NCBI GenBank assembly: GCA_023897205.1
Contig: JAHWDD010000008.1
Location: 930,001-994,000, forward strand
Length of the DNA: 64,000 bases
Direction of reading: 5' to 3'
Source: Exophiala sp. HKRS030
Taxonomy: Eukaryota; Ascomycota; Eurotiomycetes; Chaetothyriales; Herpotrichiellaceae
Part shown: positions 21,899 through 32,800 of the stretch, piece after piece
How positions within the stretch are numbered: the first letter of the stretch is position 1
How the letters are laid out: every line of letters begins with the position of its first letter
The notes under the pieces: generated by a model
The model's database searches: none
The model's input: the letters and a program-made list of their open reading frames with translations, nothing else
What the model was told of the DNA's origin: nothing
Translations under genes and position numbers: made by a program

Positions 21899-22356
21899 TT
21901 CACGACTATGCGTTTGAAATTTCGATAGAATTCAGTACGGATGAGAACAAAACTAGGTGTTGTTAGACGGCTCAGAGGCCTCTTGCGCGGCGTTCTCCGC
22001 CCGACTGTCTTTACAAGCCGAGACCTAGAACTAGTCTCAAACCGCTCCTTTTACAGCCCCGTCCAGGCGCTCATTTTTCACTTCGCGGGCCTGTTTTACA
22101 GGTGCTTGCTTGAGGCAAACCATGACGTCTAGCATTCACATTCCCAAGAAAATAGCCTAGAGAAAGTCATCGAGGTCAGACTCGACAATACATCATATTA
22201 GACCCCCCTATAGGAGTCAAAATACCCAGAGGTTGAGCCCCGTCTAACAGGTGTTGAGGCCGCAGCGCAGTGTTGTGTGTGCGCAGGCCGAGGTAATGCC
22301 CGAATAGAACCAGTGCAACAGTGGACAGGACTAGGGACATGATCAGAATCGTGACA
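21899..22356 (+). mobile_element. MITE-like element (about 164 bp) split by an insertion
   Basis: The left part 21899-21961 (cacgactatgcgtttgaaat, aattcagtacgg, actaggtgtt) and right part 22249-22356 (aggtgttgaggccgcagcg, tgtgtgcgcaggccgagg, catgatcagaatcgtgaca) together equal one full element as at 62240-62390. It is interrupted by the 287-bp insertion listed next. Confidence 0.8.
21962..22248 (+). mobile_element. Non-autonomous hAT-like element nested in the MITE-like element
   Basis: The 287-bp insert begins GTTAGACGG and ends CCGTCTAAC, a 9-bp perfect terminal inverted repeat with weaker pairing continuing inward (ctcagaggcctc versus ggctcaacctc). It is flanked by the direct repeat AGGTGTT (21955-21961 and 22249-22255; 8 bp if one G is counted with it). 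The uninterrupted family sequence (ctaggtgttgaggc) shows one copy of that target. A short inverted terminus with a 7-8 bp duplication fits hAT best. It has no coding capacity. Confidence 0.75.
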
Positions 22357-22553
22357 AATGGTCGTTGTAAGGCATCTCTGTGGGTGAGGCAGAAGAGCGT
22401 GAGGTGAGCAGGTTGAGAAGCAGCGCGATGGCAGAAGTCAGCTTTCGGCAGTACGGGGTAGGTCAGAGGAGATTTCCAATCGTAGTTGAATTCGGTCCTA
22501 CTCACAACCCATGATGACACTACCACCGCAAACACCACCGTCGCAAACGCCAT
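22357..22553 (-). CDS. Possible 5' coding fragment
   Basis: A minus-strand frame starts MAFATVVFAVVVSSWV, a signal-peptide-like hydrophobic stretch, followed by a donor-like gtgagt. Downstream it runs into the MITE-like element, so any gene would be truncated. Weak. Confidence 0.2.
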
Positions 22554-22560
22554 CGCGCCT

Positions 22561-23403
22561 CTATGGATGGTCAGATTCGACGCTCCTACGGGGTAGTTTG
22601 TCTTCTGCCCCGGTAGTCGCCGACCCGGGCGTCGACAGCGGTGCCTTTTTCAGAATAAACCCGTGATAGTCGAAGGAGCTGCCCGAACCACCTAGGACGT
22701 CCACCGTGATGACCCAATCCACTCCTTCACAATTGAGGAGAGGCTTTATGAGGTGAGGCTGGCGGTATGTCACATAGAGAAAAGCAGAGTCGGGCTTGAG
22801 GACACGAAAGACCTAGCGGGGCAGAAGTTAACTCGCACGGTGGTGCAATCTGTGGCGAAGCATCGGAACGTACCTCCCGGATATAACGGCCAGTGTTGTC
22901 CCGAACCTCATCGGGGGGGTCCCAAGGGCTCCCGTGTATCATGGCATCCAACGTCCCTTTGTCAAAGGCAACATCCACGGATTCGGAGGGGATCTGATCC
23001 AGCTGGCGCACGTCGGCGTGCATCCAGGTGATGCCCTCCAGATGGCCGTGTTGTTTGGACATGTTGTTCACGATGACCGTGGAGAAGTCGACGCAAACTT
23101 GATTCCTGTAACCTTTCCTCCAAAGATCTTCGGGTATCGTCTGAGTGGGCATTTTAGCCCTTGTCATTTGGCAATGACCACTCGTCATGGAAAGACACTA
23201 CGTACGCTGTCCCCGGATCCAAGGTGAAGGATTTGTGGAGCCGTCTCTGGTGCTCGGACTTGGAACAGATTGCGGCCCAGGAATGACTCGAGGTCGTTGA
23301 AAGACCTGAACCACTCATGGACTTGTTCATCAGGGCCGACTTGGCCATAGCGCTCGTCCCAGTATTCAGAACGAGCTAACCGCTTGGACTCGGCCTCCGA
23401 CAT
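22561..23403 (-). CDS. Class I SAM methyltransferase, EEF1A-lysine-methyltransferase-like, 238 aa
   Basis: Three exons: 23403-23206, 23140-22874 and 22812-22561. Introns are 23141-23205 (65 nt, GTACGT..CTCAG) and 22813-22873 (61 nt, GTACGT..GCTAG), both phase 0. The N-terminus MSEAESKRLARSEYWDERYG is the family's YWDxRY start. Motif I is ILHLGSGDS (58-66), directly before intron 1. VCVDFS (81-86), the diagnostic FDKGTLDA (125-132), IHGSPWDPP and RVLKPDSAFLYVTYRQPH (158-175) follow. This order matches the METTL13 N-domain / EEF1AKMT4 group, cytosolic enzymes that methylate lysines of elongation factor 1A. The substrate here is inferred only. The length is typical and no key block is missing. 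A second methyltransferase of another family lies 13 kb upstream; no link is implied. Confidence 0.85.
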
Positions 23404-23569
23404 TGTGGTCTTGAAACAAAAAGGTTCGAAATTTCCGTTTCCTGGAGGCGACAGCAGATTGAGGGCGAGTTGACAAAAAAAATGATGAGGCCCTGACTCG
23501 CTGCTTTTGACAGTGACTTAGTCATTCCTGAAAACAGCCAGTTATTATCTCCCCTGTACGAGAAATAAT

Positions 23570-25180
23570 TCATCCAGAGTAATTCAGAGACGACCCCTCA
23601 CAGCCCATGCCATCTTTGCGGGGAGCACAAATGACGACGTTGACCATCTCTGAAGCGGTAAATTCTGACGATGAGGGACTGAGGATATTCGTCGCCACGT
23701 TGAAGAAGCAGCTCGAGTCATGCGTGAAAATGAATGAAGCGATAGGTATATGCTCGTTTCGTTGAAGGGGCGATTGATTCGGATGTGCATGATCTCTTTT
23801 CGATTCTGTCGACGGAGGAGATGCTGACCTGAGTTCGTCGAGTTCGGTGCCCTCATTCATCTTCTTGTCTCCCCAGGGGATTGGATTCATGGTGTGTAGG
23901 TCTTTGGCTGTGCGTAGAGGATACTCTATGAGAGAGAAGAGTTCCCATGGATTGTTGACAACGGCACGGCGAGACTGGTCGTCGCCACTTGAACTTGTGC
24001 CTCTTTGCCTGTCACTCGCAGGAAACTTTTCCCGGCGTGCCAAAGACTCATTTTACCCGTTCCACACGTCCCAGCCCTTGGAGCGAGTAGATGACTTGAC
24101 CATCGTTCTGCAGGACCCCGAACCGGAGGCATCGCCCGCCTCGCTCTAGTTGCTGCTCATCACGAAGATCACCTCCCCAGCTTCCTCTCCGGTGCCTGAT
24201 TGCGATGGAACGGCTTGTCGGCGACATTGGAGAAAGAGACACAGGACATTTTGACCCAGGGGACTTTCTCTTTCAGATGGTACTGTTCGCACTCGAATAG
24301 AAGTCTGATCAATCTTTGGATTGGCACTCGCGGCAGTATGGTGGATGGGATACCCGCAGAGAAGACCATGTCCAAAGCAGGTTCATCCAAAACATCTAAA
24401 GGTAGGGCCGCAAAGAAGCTTCACGGTGTTGCATGGACCAGTAGATGGACTAGGACAACGTAACAAGACAATCCACGGCATGAGGCTGCTGGCAAGGAAT
24501 CAAACACCTGTCTCCTTCTCGAAGCCGAGATAGTGTCATGGAAAGATCTGTCTCTCCTCGCAGGGGGAGGGTCTCCTTGGTGACGACAGGCCTGACAGAG
24601 AGCATCGTTGTACCTATTCAGCCGGCTACCATCTGGCTCGCCGCAGGCAACCAACAAGGCGAGCACGTATTCGAATCGACGCAGCGCAAGCCCCATATGA
24701 AAAGTGTTGTCGTCAAGCTCGTTCTCAACGGTGAACCTGGAAGCTAGCTTCAGAATTCCCAGGAGGTTGTCGAAAAGGCAGCACACCTTTGCCAATGGCG
24801 TCTCTCTCAGAATGCAGTGATCACTTATAGATTGCAGTGTGTGACCGTATCTGGTGGCCGGTGAGTTGCAAGACTTCGAATGGGCATCTGCCAGATAGTA
24901 CGGTGTCTGTCCAAACACATCCGGCGAGCATGTTCCTGATCTCTTCGGCTTCCTTCATCGAGGGTATTCAGGTTTGGCCGAGGAAGTGTAGGTAGTCCTC
25001 GAGTTCCCTCGACAAGGAATGGTCCTGGACCGAAGCTTTTCCCGACCGAAGAGTGAGGAGAATGTCGGCGTCTTGGTCAACCAGTGCCTGCACAGAATCG
25101 ATCTTGTGCTGTTCGCAACAGGCTTTCGTACGGCGTTGCTAGTACCCGTGTACTCTGCGGGAGTCTCGTGTCAACATCGT
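23570..25180 (-). pseudogene. Minus-strand coding-like region of unknown type
   Basis: Several frames have protein character but no junctions that rejoin them cleanly: about 24960-24900 (EAEEIRNMLAGCVWTDTVLSG), 24918-24421 (LLGILKLASRFTVENELDDN and ALRRFEYVLALLVACGEPDG), 24400-24169 (LDEPALDMVFSAGIPSTILP, IRLLFECEQYHLKEKVPWVK) and 24043-23570. Together they suggest one gene of 400-500 residues, decayed or with introns I could not place. No domain is recognised. Confidence 0.35.
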
Positions 25181-25800
25181 CGTGGCGGCAAACCATCGAG
25201 GGGGGGGGTGCCAGGCAAATAAAGGGCGTGACGACCGAGCCGAGACGAATGTTCGACGCTCCTCAGAGGATACAAAGTGCACCAAAGTAACAAGTGAGTT
25301 GTTTTTGGGCTGGTGGTGCTGTTGCGTGCGATGCGCACCAAGTCCGGGAAGTACAAAGGCAAAAGGGCCAAAGGGCAAGGTTCTTGGGGGCAAAAGTCCA
25401 GTGTGGCAGAGTCAGTGGGCAGTGGGTGACACTCACAGCGGTGACGGGGAACTTTCTGGGGGGCCCAACAGTTATTATTGGGGGGGCGAGGTGTCCCTAA
25501 GTGATAATTATTGGGGGGGGCAAACTAACTCCTACGGGCGTGGCATGTCCCCAAGTAGTAATTATCGGAATGATGGATGTGATGGCTTTAGTAATTATTA
25601 TTGCCATCGCTATGGGAAATGATTACTCTGTGATTACTCTGTAATCATCAGCTATCGAAATCATCACTATGAACATACCATCATACCGACATGTAGAATT
25701 CCTCCTCTGCCATTTTTGCTGCTCTCCCAGGCTTGCTCGAAAACAACAAGTCATAATTAACTTTTGTGATGATGTACAAGGTGCAGTCCAGCGCCGACCA
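25181..25800. other. G-run-rich non-coding stretch
   Basis: Runs of 7-8 G occur at about 25200, 25458, 25481 and 25512 next to repeated taattattgg words (aatta with ggggggg repeated about three times, 25465-25570). The open frame across it only reflects these repeats. G-quadruplex formation is conceivable. Confidence 0.45.
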
Positions 25801-25811
25801 AACACCCCATA

Positions 25812-25995
25812 ACATGTACTCTTTCGATACTCATTTGATATTCCTTTGATAGTCCTTTGATACTCTTTCAATACCCCTTTGATACTCTTTCGATACTCTT
25901 TCGATACTCTTTCGATACTCTTTTGATAGTCCTTTGATACTCTTTCGATACTCTTTTGATAGTCCTTTGATAGCCTTCTGATAGTCCTCTGATCA
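25812..25995. repeat. 11-bp minisatellite (gatactctttc type)
   Basis: About 15 units of 10-11 bp alternating gatactctttc and gatagtccttt. Because three 11-bp units equal 33 bp, all frames read as an 11-residue periodic peptide; on the minus strand YQRTIKRVSKE and variants. No separate gene is supported. Confidence 0.8.
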
Positions 25996-26052
25996 AAAGT
26001 TGAAAACTCATAGACACTTCTTCGAACAAAGACTGGATTCCTGTGAAATGTC

Positions 26053-28362
26053 TCAATCAACGCGACACCAGGCCCCGTTACGTCGCACCACGTTAAATCG
26101 CCCTGCCTGTCTCTGCTGTATTGGTGTTATTGGCTGGTTGATGTGCGTCCCTGTGCTCACCGCTGGTGGTTCTCGTGCCTGCTGCTGCACCGGGGCCCCG
26201 CCGTCAGTGTCATAATCCGCCGCAGATGCATAAACTGCCCCGGAGGAAGAGGAAGTGGCTGCAGAACCAGAATTTGTCAGGCCACGCCAACCGGCACTCA
26301 AATAAGAGCGATCAGCACTGGCGGTGAGCTCGTTGGCAGCATGGATGGCATGATCGGCAGCGGTGGCAGCACTAGGATCGCCTCTAGCGTCACCAATACC
26401 TGCAAGAACGAGACGTGCTGCAGTGATAATGGCACAATCGACGGCGGCACGTGCATCGTCGCCGCCGCCGTCGCGGGCGAGGGCGGCAAAGCCATATGCG
26501 GTGACGACAGCACCAACGGCGGCAGTAGAAAACTCTCTTCTGACGGCACACCCCTGAGTTGCTTGGGAATATGCCCTGGCGGCGATAGCGACATCAAAAC
26601 CACCCCGCTCGAAATTGCGAATCGCCATTGTGATTTGCGGTGGGTACATAGGAACCCAAGGGTCATAGGAGTGGATCATAGGTCTCATGATGCGTATCGC
26701 GCCGTTGGGCTTCTCCACGGGCACCCAAGGCGCTCCAAAGATGGCGTGCACCCGCTGCCACGTGTCCTCGCGAGGAGGGATGTCTTCAGGTCTAGGGAGG
26801 TTGCCCATCAGCGTCTGAATGACTGGCTGGAGATTGCTACCGAGCCTTGAATCCTCTTGTTGTCCCCGATGTTGTTCAATGGTTGGTGGGAGAGTGGCAT
26901 TGTTCATCGTGTCGTATTGTCCCAATTGCTGCTGCTGAGCGGCATGTGGACCGCCGGGGGGAGGAAGCTGAACAGGATTACCAGTAGTTGGCGCAGTACC
27001 ACCAAGAAGCTGGCCATAGCCATTGTGAGGTCCTGTCCATTCAGACGGATTATCCATCATGAAGGGGTACCGTCGTTGACCGCTAGGAAGCTGCCCATAC
27101 ACGTCGTGGGGGTGGCGCATACCGAATTGTTCTGTATCAAGCTCCACATGTCGAGGTCGTGGTGGTGGAGGCGGATTCTGCTGACGTGTTTCCTCAGGCT
27201 GCGGCGTCAAAAATGGATCTTCGAGTGTCGTCGAACCAGTACAAAAAGCAGAAGCATGATGATTGGCCGAAGTAGAATCGGAAGGAAGCCGCACGCCCCC
27301 AGATGACAAAGCAGGAGAAGTACCAGAAAAACCACCGAGTGGAAGCGGATGTTCTGTCGATGGAGGATCCTGCATGCCCAATGGTCCTGCACCAGTAGGA
27401 GTATGGCGAAGCTGCTGATGCATGGCTTGATCATTCTGCATGGTCGATGGTGCTGCAACAGTAGAGGATGTATGACTGGACGGTAGCAGCACGCCACCGC
27501 CGGAAGAAGGGGTGGTATCTGAAAAACGACTGGGGGGTTGCTGCTGATAGGCCCACGGAGGGGGAGTTCCCCCGCCCAGTTGCTCAGCGCTACCGGGAAC
27601 AGGGGTATAGTCTGGATGAAGAAATTGCCTGTCGACTTGTGTTGTGGCAGTGGGAAAAGGCGTATGGCCTGCAAAGCGATATTGCAAGTCTAAGTCTTCT
27701 GCACTAGCTGGAGAAGGAGTATGGACGAGTAAAAGCTGCTCTTGAGGTGTCTGGTGAACATTTCGAATGGCTGGTTGTCCTGACGGAAAAGAAGTACGAG
27801 CGACAGGAGGAGTACCATCATCAAGATAACAACGAATGACCGAGGAAGCGGTACTGCCAGGAATAGGGCCTGGATGATCACGCTGTGGGGTTTTGTAGAC
27901 ATTCTGAATGCCCAATTGTCCTGTGGGAGAAAGAGTATCGCCAGGCGGATGAGAAGTAAGCCCAGGTAGATGACCATGGGTAGCAGAAGACGTGGAGGAT
28001 CCTGGTACACGACGACCAGGACGATTTTGTTCAGGTGTTTCTTGTTGATTCTGCATTCCCAACTGCGCTGTGGGAGAAGGACTGTGGCCTGGTGGAAGTG
28101 GCATGTCGACTTGTCCTGCACTAGCTGAAGAAGTATCGCCGGCCGGAGGGGGAGTCACCTGAGGAAGACGACCACGCACAACAGAGGATGTTGCTGAACC
28201 CGGGACGTGATACTCAGGATATTCTTGCTGATGCACTTCTTGATCATTCATCTGTATGCCAAATTCTCCTGCATGGAGCTCAAGTCTGTTGATGTTTGGA
28301 AGACCTCCGGTGGATGAGAAAGAGGAGGAAGAGGAGAATGACCCTCTTGGACCAGGCAACAT
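26053..28362 (-). CDS. Pro/Gln/Ser-rich low-complexity protein with Ala-rich C-terminal domain, 769 aa
   Basis: One uninterrupted 2310-nt frame with ATG (MLPGPRGSFSSSSSFSS) and TAG-type stop after NGAWCRVD. Residues 10-35 carry a Ser run and the motif GGLPNINRLELHAGEFG. Residues 35-215 are about 3.5 imperfect repeats of 45-50 residues built on PGSxTSSxxxGxLPxxTPPPxGDT and QLGMQN/QTP. To about 470 it stays Pro/Gln/Gly-rich. The last 220 residues look folded: DTWQRVHAIFGAPWVPVEKP, IRIMRPMIHSYDPW, then an Ala-rich helical stretch (FDVAIAARAYSQATQGCAV, AAVGAVVTAYGFAALARDGG). There is no signal peptide or membrane segment. No family is recognised. The LPNI motif and its position are shared with the gene at 36272-37520. 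Confidence 0.7.
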   Translation of the reverse strand: MLPGPRGSFSSSSSFSSTGGLPNINRLELHAGEFGIQMNDQEVHQQEYPEYHVPGSATSSVVRGRLPQVTPPPAGDTSSASAGQVDMPLPPGHSPSPTAQLGMQNQQETPEQNRPGRRVPGSSTSSATHGHLPGLTSHPPGDTLSPTGQLGIQNVYKTPQRDHPGPIPGSTASSVIRCYLDDGTPPVARTSFPSGQPAIRNVHQTPQEQLLLVHTPSPASAEDLDLQYRFAGHTPFPTATTQVDRQFLHPDYTPVPGSAEQLGGGTPPPWAYQQQPPSRFSDTTPSSGGGVLLPSSHTSSTVAAPSTMQNDQAMHQQLRHTPTGAGPLGMQDPPSTEHPLPLGGFSGTSPALSSGGVRLPSDSTSANHHASAFCTGSTTLEDPFLTPQPEETRQQNPPPPPRPRHVELDTEQFGMRHPHDVYGQLPSGQRRYPFMMDNPSEWTGPHNGYGQLLGGTAPTTGNPVQLPPPGGPHAAQQQQLGQYDTMNNATLPPTIEQHRGQQEDSRLGSNLQPVIQTLMGNLPRPEDIPPREDTWQRVHAIFGAPWVPVEKPNGAIRIMRPMIHSYDPWVPMYPPQITMAIRNFERGGFDVAIAARAYSQATQGCAVRREFSTAAVGAVVTAYGFAALARDGGGDDARAAVDCAIITAARLVLAGIGDARGDPSAATAADHAIHAANELTASADRSYLSAGWRGLTNSGSAATSSSSGAVYASAADYDTDGGAPVQQQAREPPAVSTGTHINQPITPIQQRQAGRFNVVRRNGAWCRVD

Positions 28363-28960
28363 GTTGACGATGTTTGTCGTTGCAAACAGTGATCTGGTTC
28401 TTCAATTTTTTTCTTGTTTTCTTTTTTAGAATAGCAGCAAAGAGTGTGCGGTTTGAAAATTAAAATCTAGTACATGGTCAGTCAGCAATGAGCACCGTCG
28501 AGTACAAGGGTCTGGTAATAGGAAAGTGAGGATGATGGAACTAACCTTTGAATGAATGTTTCAGGGACGACAACAAGTGTTCAATGTGTTGGTTCAGAAT
28601 TGAATTACCACGAGAACATCTAGTACAAGGTGGTCAGTAACGAGGACCGTCAACTACAAGAGTCGAGTGGGGAAGGGAAGTGAGTACGATGGGACGAACC
28701 TCTGATTGAATGATTGAATCCTGCATCGCAGGCCTGCATCAGATTGTGTTTTTCTTCGCCAGTGTTGTCGTGAAAAAAGAGGAAGAGAGAGAGAGGAAGA
28801 GAGAGGGGAAGAAGCGAGAAGTATGAGGACCGCCAAGCCCGAGCAAAGTGAGGAAGGAGTGTGCTGCCGGGTACTAGTAGGAATCTGAGGAAGTAGGTCT
28901 GCCGAGCATTATAAACTGCGGAAGGAGGACTGTAATCGAGCGTCGAATAGACCGGGAGGA
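28363..28960. repeat. Upstream region with a 152-bp-spaced direct repeat
   Basis: About 28465-28560 and 28617-28715 are imperfect copies (atctagtaca..ggtcagt, agtacaaggg/actacaagag, gaaagtgag..gatg, aacctttga/aacctctga ttgaatg). A third weaker copy lies near 28900-29000. They sit just upstream of the 26053-28362 gene, so they may be duplicated promoter or leader sequence. A gaggaagagaga tract lies at 28780-28815. Confidence 0.5.
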
Positions 28961-29409
28961 GTGTGGTGGAAGGAAATGAGGATGGAGGAGTCAACCTCTT
29001 TTGAGCCTTCCAGTCCTACAAAGGACTGCTCAAAGAATATTCAAGAGAGTGTCGACAGAGATGTTGAGAAGGAGATCGAGGATCGTATTGTGAAGCGTTT
29101 GGACCACAAGTTGGTGAACATTTTCCGCAAGGATATTGCTCGCTAGACTGTTGACGATGCTTTCGAGTAGTGTGTCAAGAAACGTACTGCTGTAGGTGTT
29201 TTGACACACTATCGAAAGGACTATCGACAACAGGATCGCGCAGGAGTGACGAAAGGAGCCTTCACCCTGGAAAATACTATTGTACAGGATGAGGGTGTAG
29301 AGGATCGAGCAGATCAATCTCAAGGTCGTCGTCATGAAGCTGCTATCGTGAAGGGTGTCTTGAGGAGGTCTTGGCACTACAAGATTGTTGCAGCAACAAG
29401 AGTACGTTG
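28961..29409 (+). pseudogene. Broken repeat ORF
   Basis: One plus-strand frame runs from 28961 with two internal TAG codons (29147 and 29168) to a TGA near 29408. Pieces read ESVDRDVEKEIEDRIVKRLD, HKLVNIFRKDIAR, then VGVLTHYRKDYRQQDRAG and LRRSWHYKIVAATRV. The homologous copy at the window start has TGG at both TAG positions, so the stops look like G-to-A changes. The protein is charged and helical with no recognised domain. It is probably part of a repeat element. Confidence 0.5.
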
Positions 29410-29869
29410 AATAGTATCGTAAACGAATACTCTCTTGGAGATGTCGCTTGCGGGAGGAAACGAGTATCGAAACAGATCCATGGGAGAGAAGAAGGGCTCA
29501 AAAACGACAGGGGAAGGGAGATTATATGCCTTTTTTTTGATGAGACAATTCCCAGCCTTACCGGCCCCCATGCAAAAAAAAGGTGAAGCGGTCAGGGTAT
29601 ACCGGACTAAGAAGCTCAACAATCCATTGGCCCCAGTCCGTACCAATGAAACCCAAACTCTTGTGAGCCTCGGTATTTTCCCTCCGTGACACAAAGAGGT
29701 AAGTTCAGAAGGATGCGTAGGCCCGAAACATGCCTAACTTGGGCGTCGTTGGCCGCCTGTGTTATTGTTAGATGACATAGTTCCTGACACGTTCATTATA
29801 TAACTACCTACCTAACTAATTGTCCATGGCAGCACTGCTCGGTGTACAAGTGCGTGTTGACTGTTTTGA
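29410..29869. other. Non-coding stretch
   Basis: Short open frames only. Fragments of the tattttgttggatgttgtgg module begin at about 29895, where the array starts. Confidence 0.35.
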
Positions 29870-32800
29870 GTATTGAGTGGTTGCAAAGCCCCTTTCCGAA
29901 TGGGTTTTGTTGGATGTTGTGGTTGCAAGTTCTTCCCGAGCACTGAAGGAAGGACGTTCTGAGCCCTTCTATGGTGTTGTTAAGCTCGTATCGTAGTGTG
30001 ATGTGGTGTGTGCGCGCACAGGCCGAGGGGCGTCAGTTTCTCGAATCAGGTCCATGCATGTGCGACGACAATAATCAAACAACTAGGGCAGCACTAGTCA
30101 CACATGATCAGACAGGATCCTGACACTCTTCGAATGGGTATCTTTGAGATGTGTCAAGGTATGATTGTAAAGTCCTTTTCCGAAGGGTCTTTTTGGGCGT
30201 GGTGGTGATGATTATGGTTGTAGTGTCCACGACCATGCTTGCGTTCTGAATCAGGACCAAAGGGATTGGGTAGTACTGAAGAACAGGACGTTCTAAGTCC
30301 CCTTGTATAGTATTGAGAGGCTGCAGCGTAGTGTTGTGAGGCCGTAGCGTAGTGTTGTGTGGTGTGCGCGCGCGCAGGTCAAGAAGTAACTCCTCAACAG
30401 GACCGACCAATGTAGACCACACCAGCAAGTAGATAGTATCATTCGCATGATTACAGTAGGAGCCTGACACCCTTCGATTGGGTATTTTGAGTGTTGTGAT
30501 GATTGTGAGTTCTTTCCAAATGGTATTTTGAGTGTGGTGGTGTCACGACTATGCGTGCGTTTGAAACATGACCAAAGAGCTTAGACACTGTCGAAGGAAT
30601 GACGAGGAGGCCGCAGCGTAGATCGAGACACCTACGAATAGGACCAGTGCAACAACAATAACAACGACAACAACAACCAAACAACCAGGGCAGCTCACTA
30701 GTCTCACATAATCAGGTAGGATCCTGATACTCTTCAAATGGGTGTTTTGGGTGTTGTGATGATTGTAAGATATCTTCCGAAGGGTATTTTTGAGAGTGTG
30801 TCAAGTTGTAGCAAGTCCTTTCAAGAGGGTATTTCAGATGTTATGGTTGTAAAGTCCTTCTCAAAGGGTGTTTTGAGTATTGACGCAAGATAAGCAATTC
30901 CGAGTCTTTTTCAAATGGTCTTTTGAGTGTGGTGGTGATTGTGGTGTCACGACCATGTATGCGTGCGTTCTGAAACATGACCAAAAGAACCAACTCGGTA
31001 GTATTGAAGGAGGGCATACATCTAACCCCTTGTATGATGTTTCAGATGCCGTAGTGGCGCAGTGTTGTGTGTATGATGTGCGCGCACATAGGTCGAGGCA
31101 CTCACGAATAGGACTACTGTAACAGCAGCAGCACCAACAACAACAAGGTAACACTAGTCACATGCGATCAGGAAGGATTCTGAACACTCTTCGGATGGGT
31201 ATTTCTGGTTGCAAGTTCTTTCTGGTACAGAAGGAAGGTCGTTTCAAAACCCTTGTACAGAGTTAAGGTGTTTGATGAGGCCCCAGCGGCGCAGTTTCAT
31301 GTGGTGTGCGCGTCACACAGGTCGAGGCACTCAAGAATAGGACTAGACCAGTGCAACAACAATCAACAACGACAAGACAGCACAAGTCACACATGATTAG
31401 GGAAGAATCCTGACACTTTTCGAATGAGTATTTTTGGATGTTATGGTTGCAAGTTATTTCCGAGTACTGAATGGGAGAGAGCCATTCTAAACCCCCTCCG
31501 TATGGTATTGAGAGGCCGTAGCGCGATGTTGAGAGGCCATATCGTAGTGTTGTGTAGGTGTGAGTGTGTATGCGCGCGCGTAGGTCGAAGCGCAGCCCGA
31601 ACTACGATTAGGACCGGACCGTCAAAAGTGGATGATGAAGCATTCTCAACCTCTCCATGGTCCCAGCTCTTGGTCATGGGTATATAGTTAGATATCCTCC
31701 TTGGCCTTATTCAAGGAGGACAGAGATTCTTTCACCCTTGGTTTTACATTCATACCTTTGACACGGGTCAGTACAGTAACAACATCAACAACCAGGCATC
31801 GCTGAACACTTTTCGAACGAGTATTTTTGGATGTTGTGGTTACAAGTTCTTTCTGAATACCAAAGGGGAGATCCATGCCAAACCCTCTTGGACAGTATTG
31901 AGAGGTCATAGCGCAGTTCTCGTGTTGCTCTTGTGTGTGTGTGTGTGTGCATAGGTCGAGGCGTAACCCGAATAGGACCGAATCAGTGCGACAATAATAA
32001 CCAAATGACCAGACATCCTGAACATTCATCGAATGGGTATTTTTGAATGTTGTGATTGCAAGTTCTTTCCAAGTTCTGAAGGGGAGAGGACTGTTGTTCT
32101 ATACCCTTGTATAGGAGTTATGGTGTTTGAGAGACCGTAGCGCGGTGTTGTGTGTGCGCGCGCGCAGGTCGAGGCACTCATGAATAGGACCGCTGTAACA
32201 GCAGCACCAACAACAACAAGGTAACACTAGTACACACATGATCAGGAAGAATTCTGAACACTTTTTCGAGTGGGTATTTCTGGATGTTGTGATTCCAGGT
32301 TCCTTCCGAGTACTGAAGGGGGAGAGGACTGTTCTTTCAAACCCTTGTATAGGGGTTATGGTGTTTGAGGTGGCCGCCGTAGCGCAGTGTCATGAGGACG
32401 CAGCGTAGGGTCGTGAAGGTCGTAGTGTAGTGTTGTGAGACTGTATCGCAGTGTTGTGTGTGTGCACGCGCGCGCGCAGATCGAGGAGCAGTTCCTCAAT
32501 AGGACCGGACCAGGGCAAGAACAATATGACAACCAAGCAAACCAGGGCAAAGCGCACCAGTACACACATGACCAGGTCCCCAGGATCCTGAATACTCTTC
32601 GAATGGGTATTTCTGGACATATGTCGAGTCATGGCTTGCAAAGTCTTTTCTTTCCGAAATGGGTACTTCTGTCGGGGTGTCCACATTCGCACGCGTGTGA
32701 AGTCCCCATGTTCTCGGGGCCGGGCTGTTGCTCTGAATCTCCGCGTGGGGAGAGGGGAGGGGGGCCGCGTCGCCGGAGACGACGGTCGTAACTGGTATGG

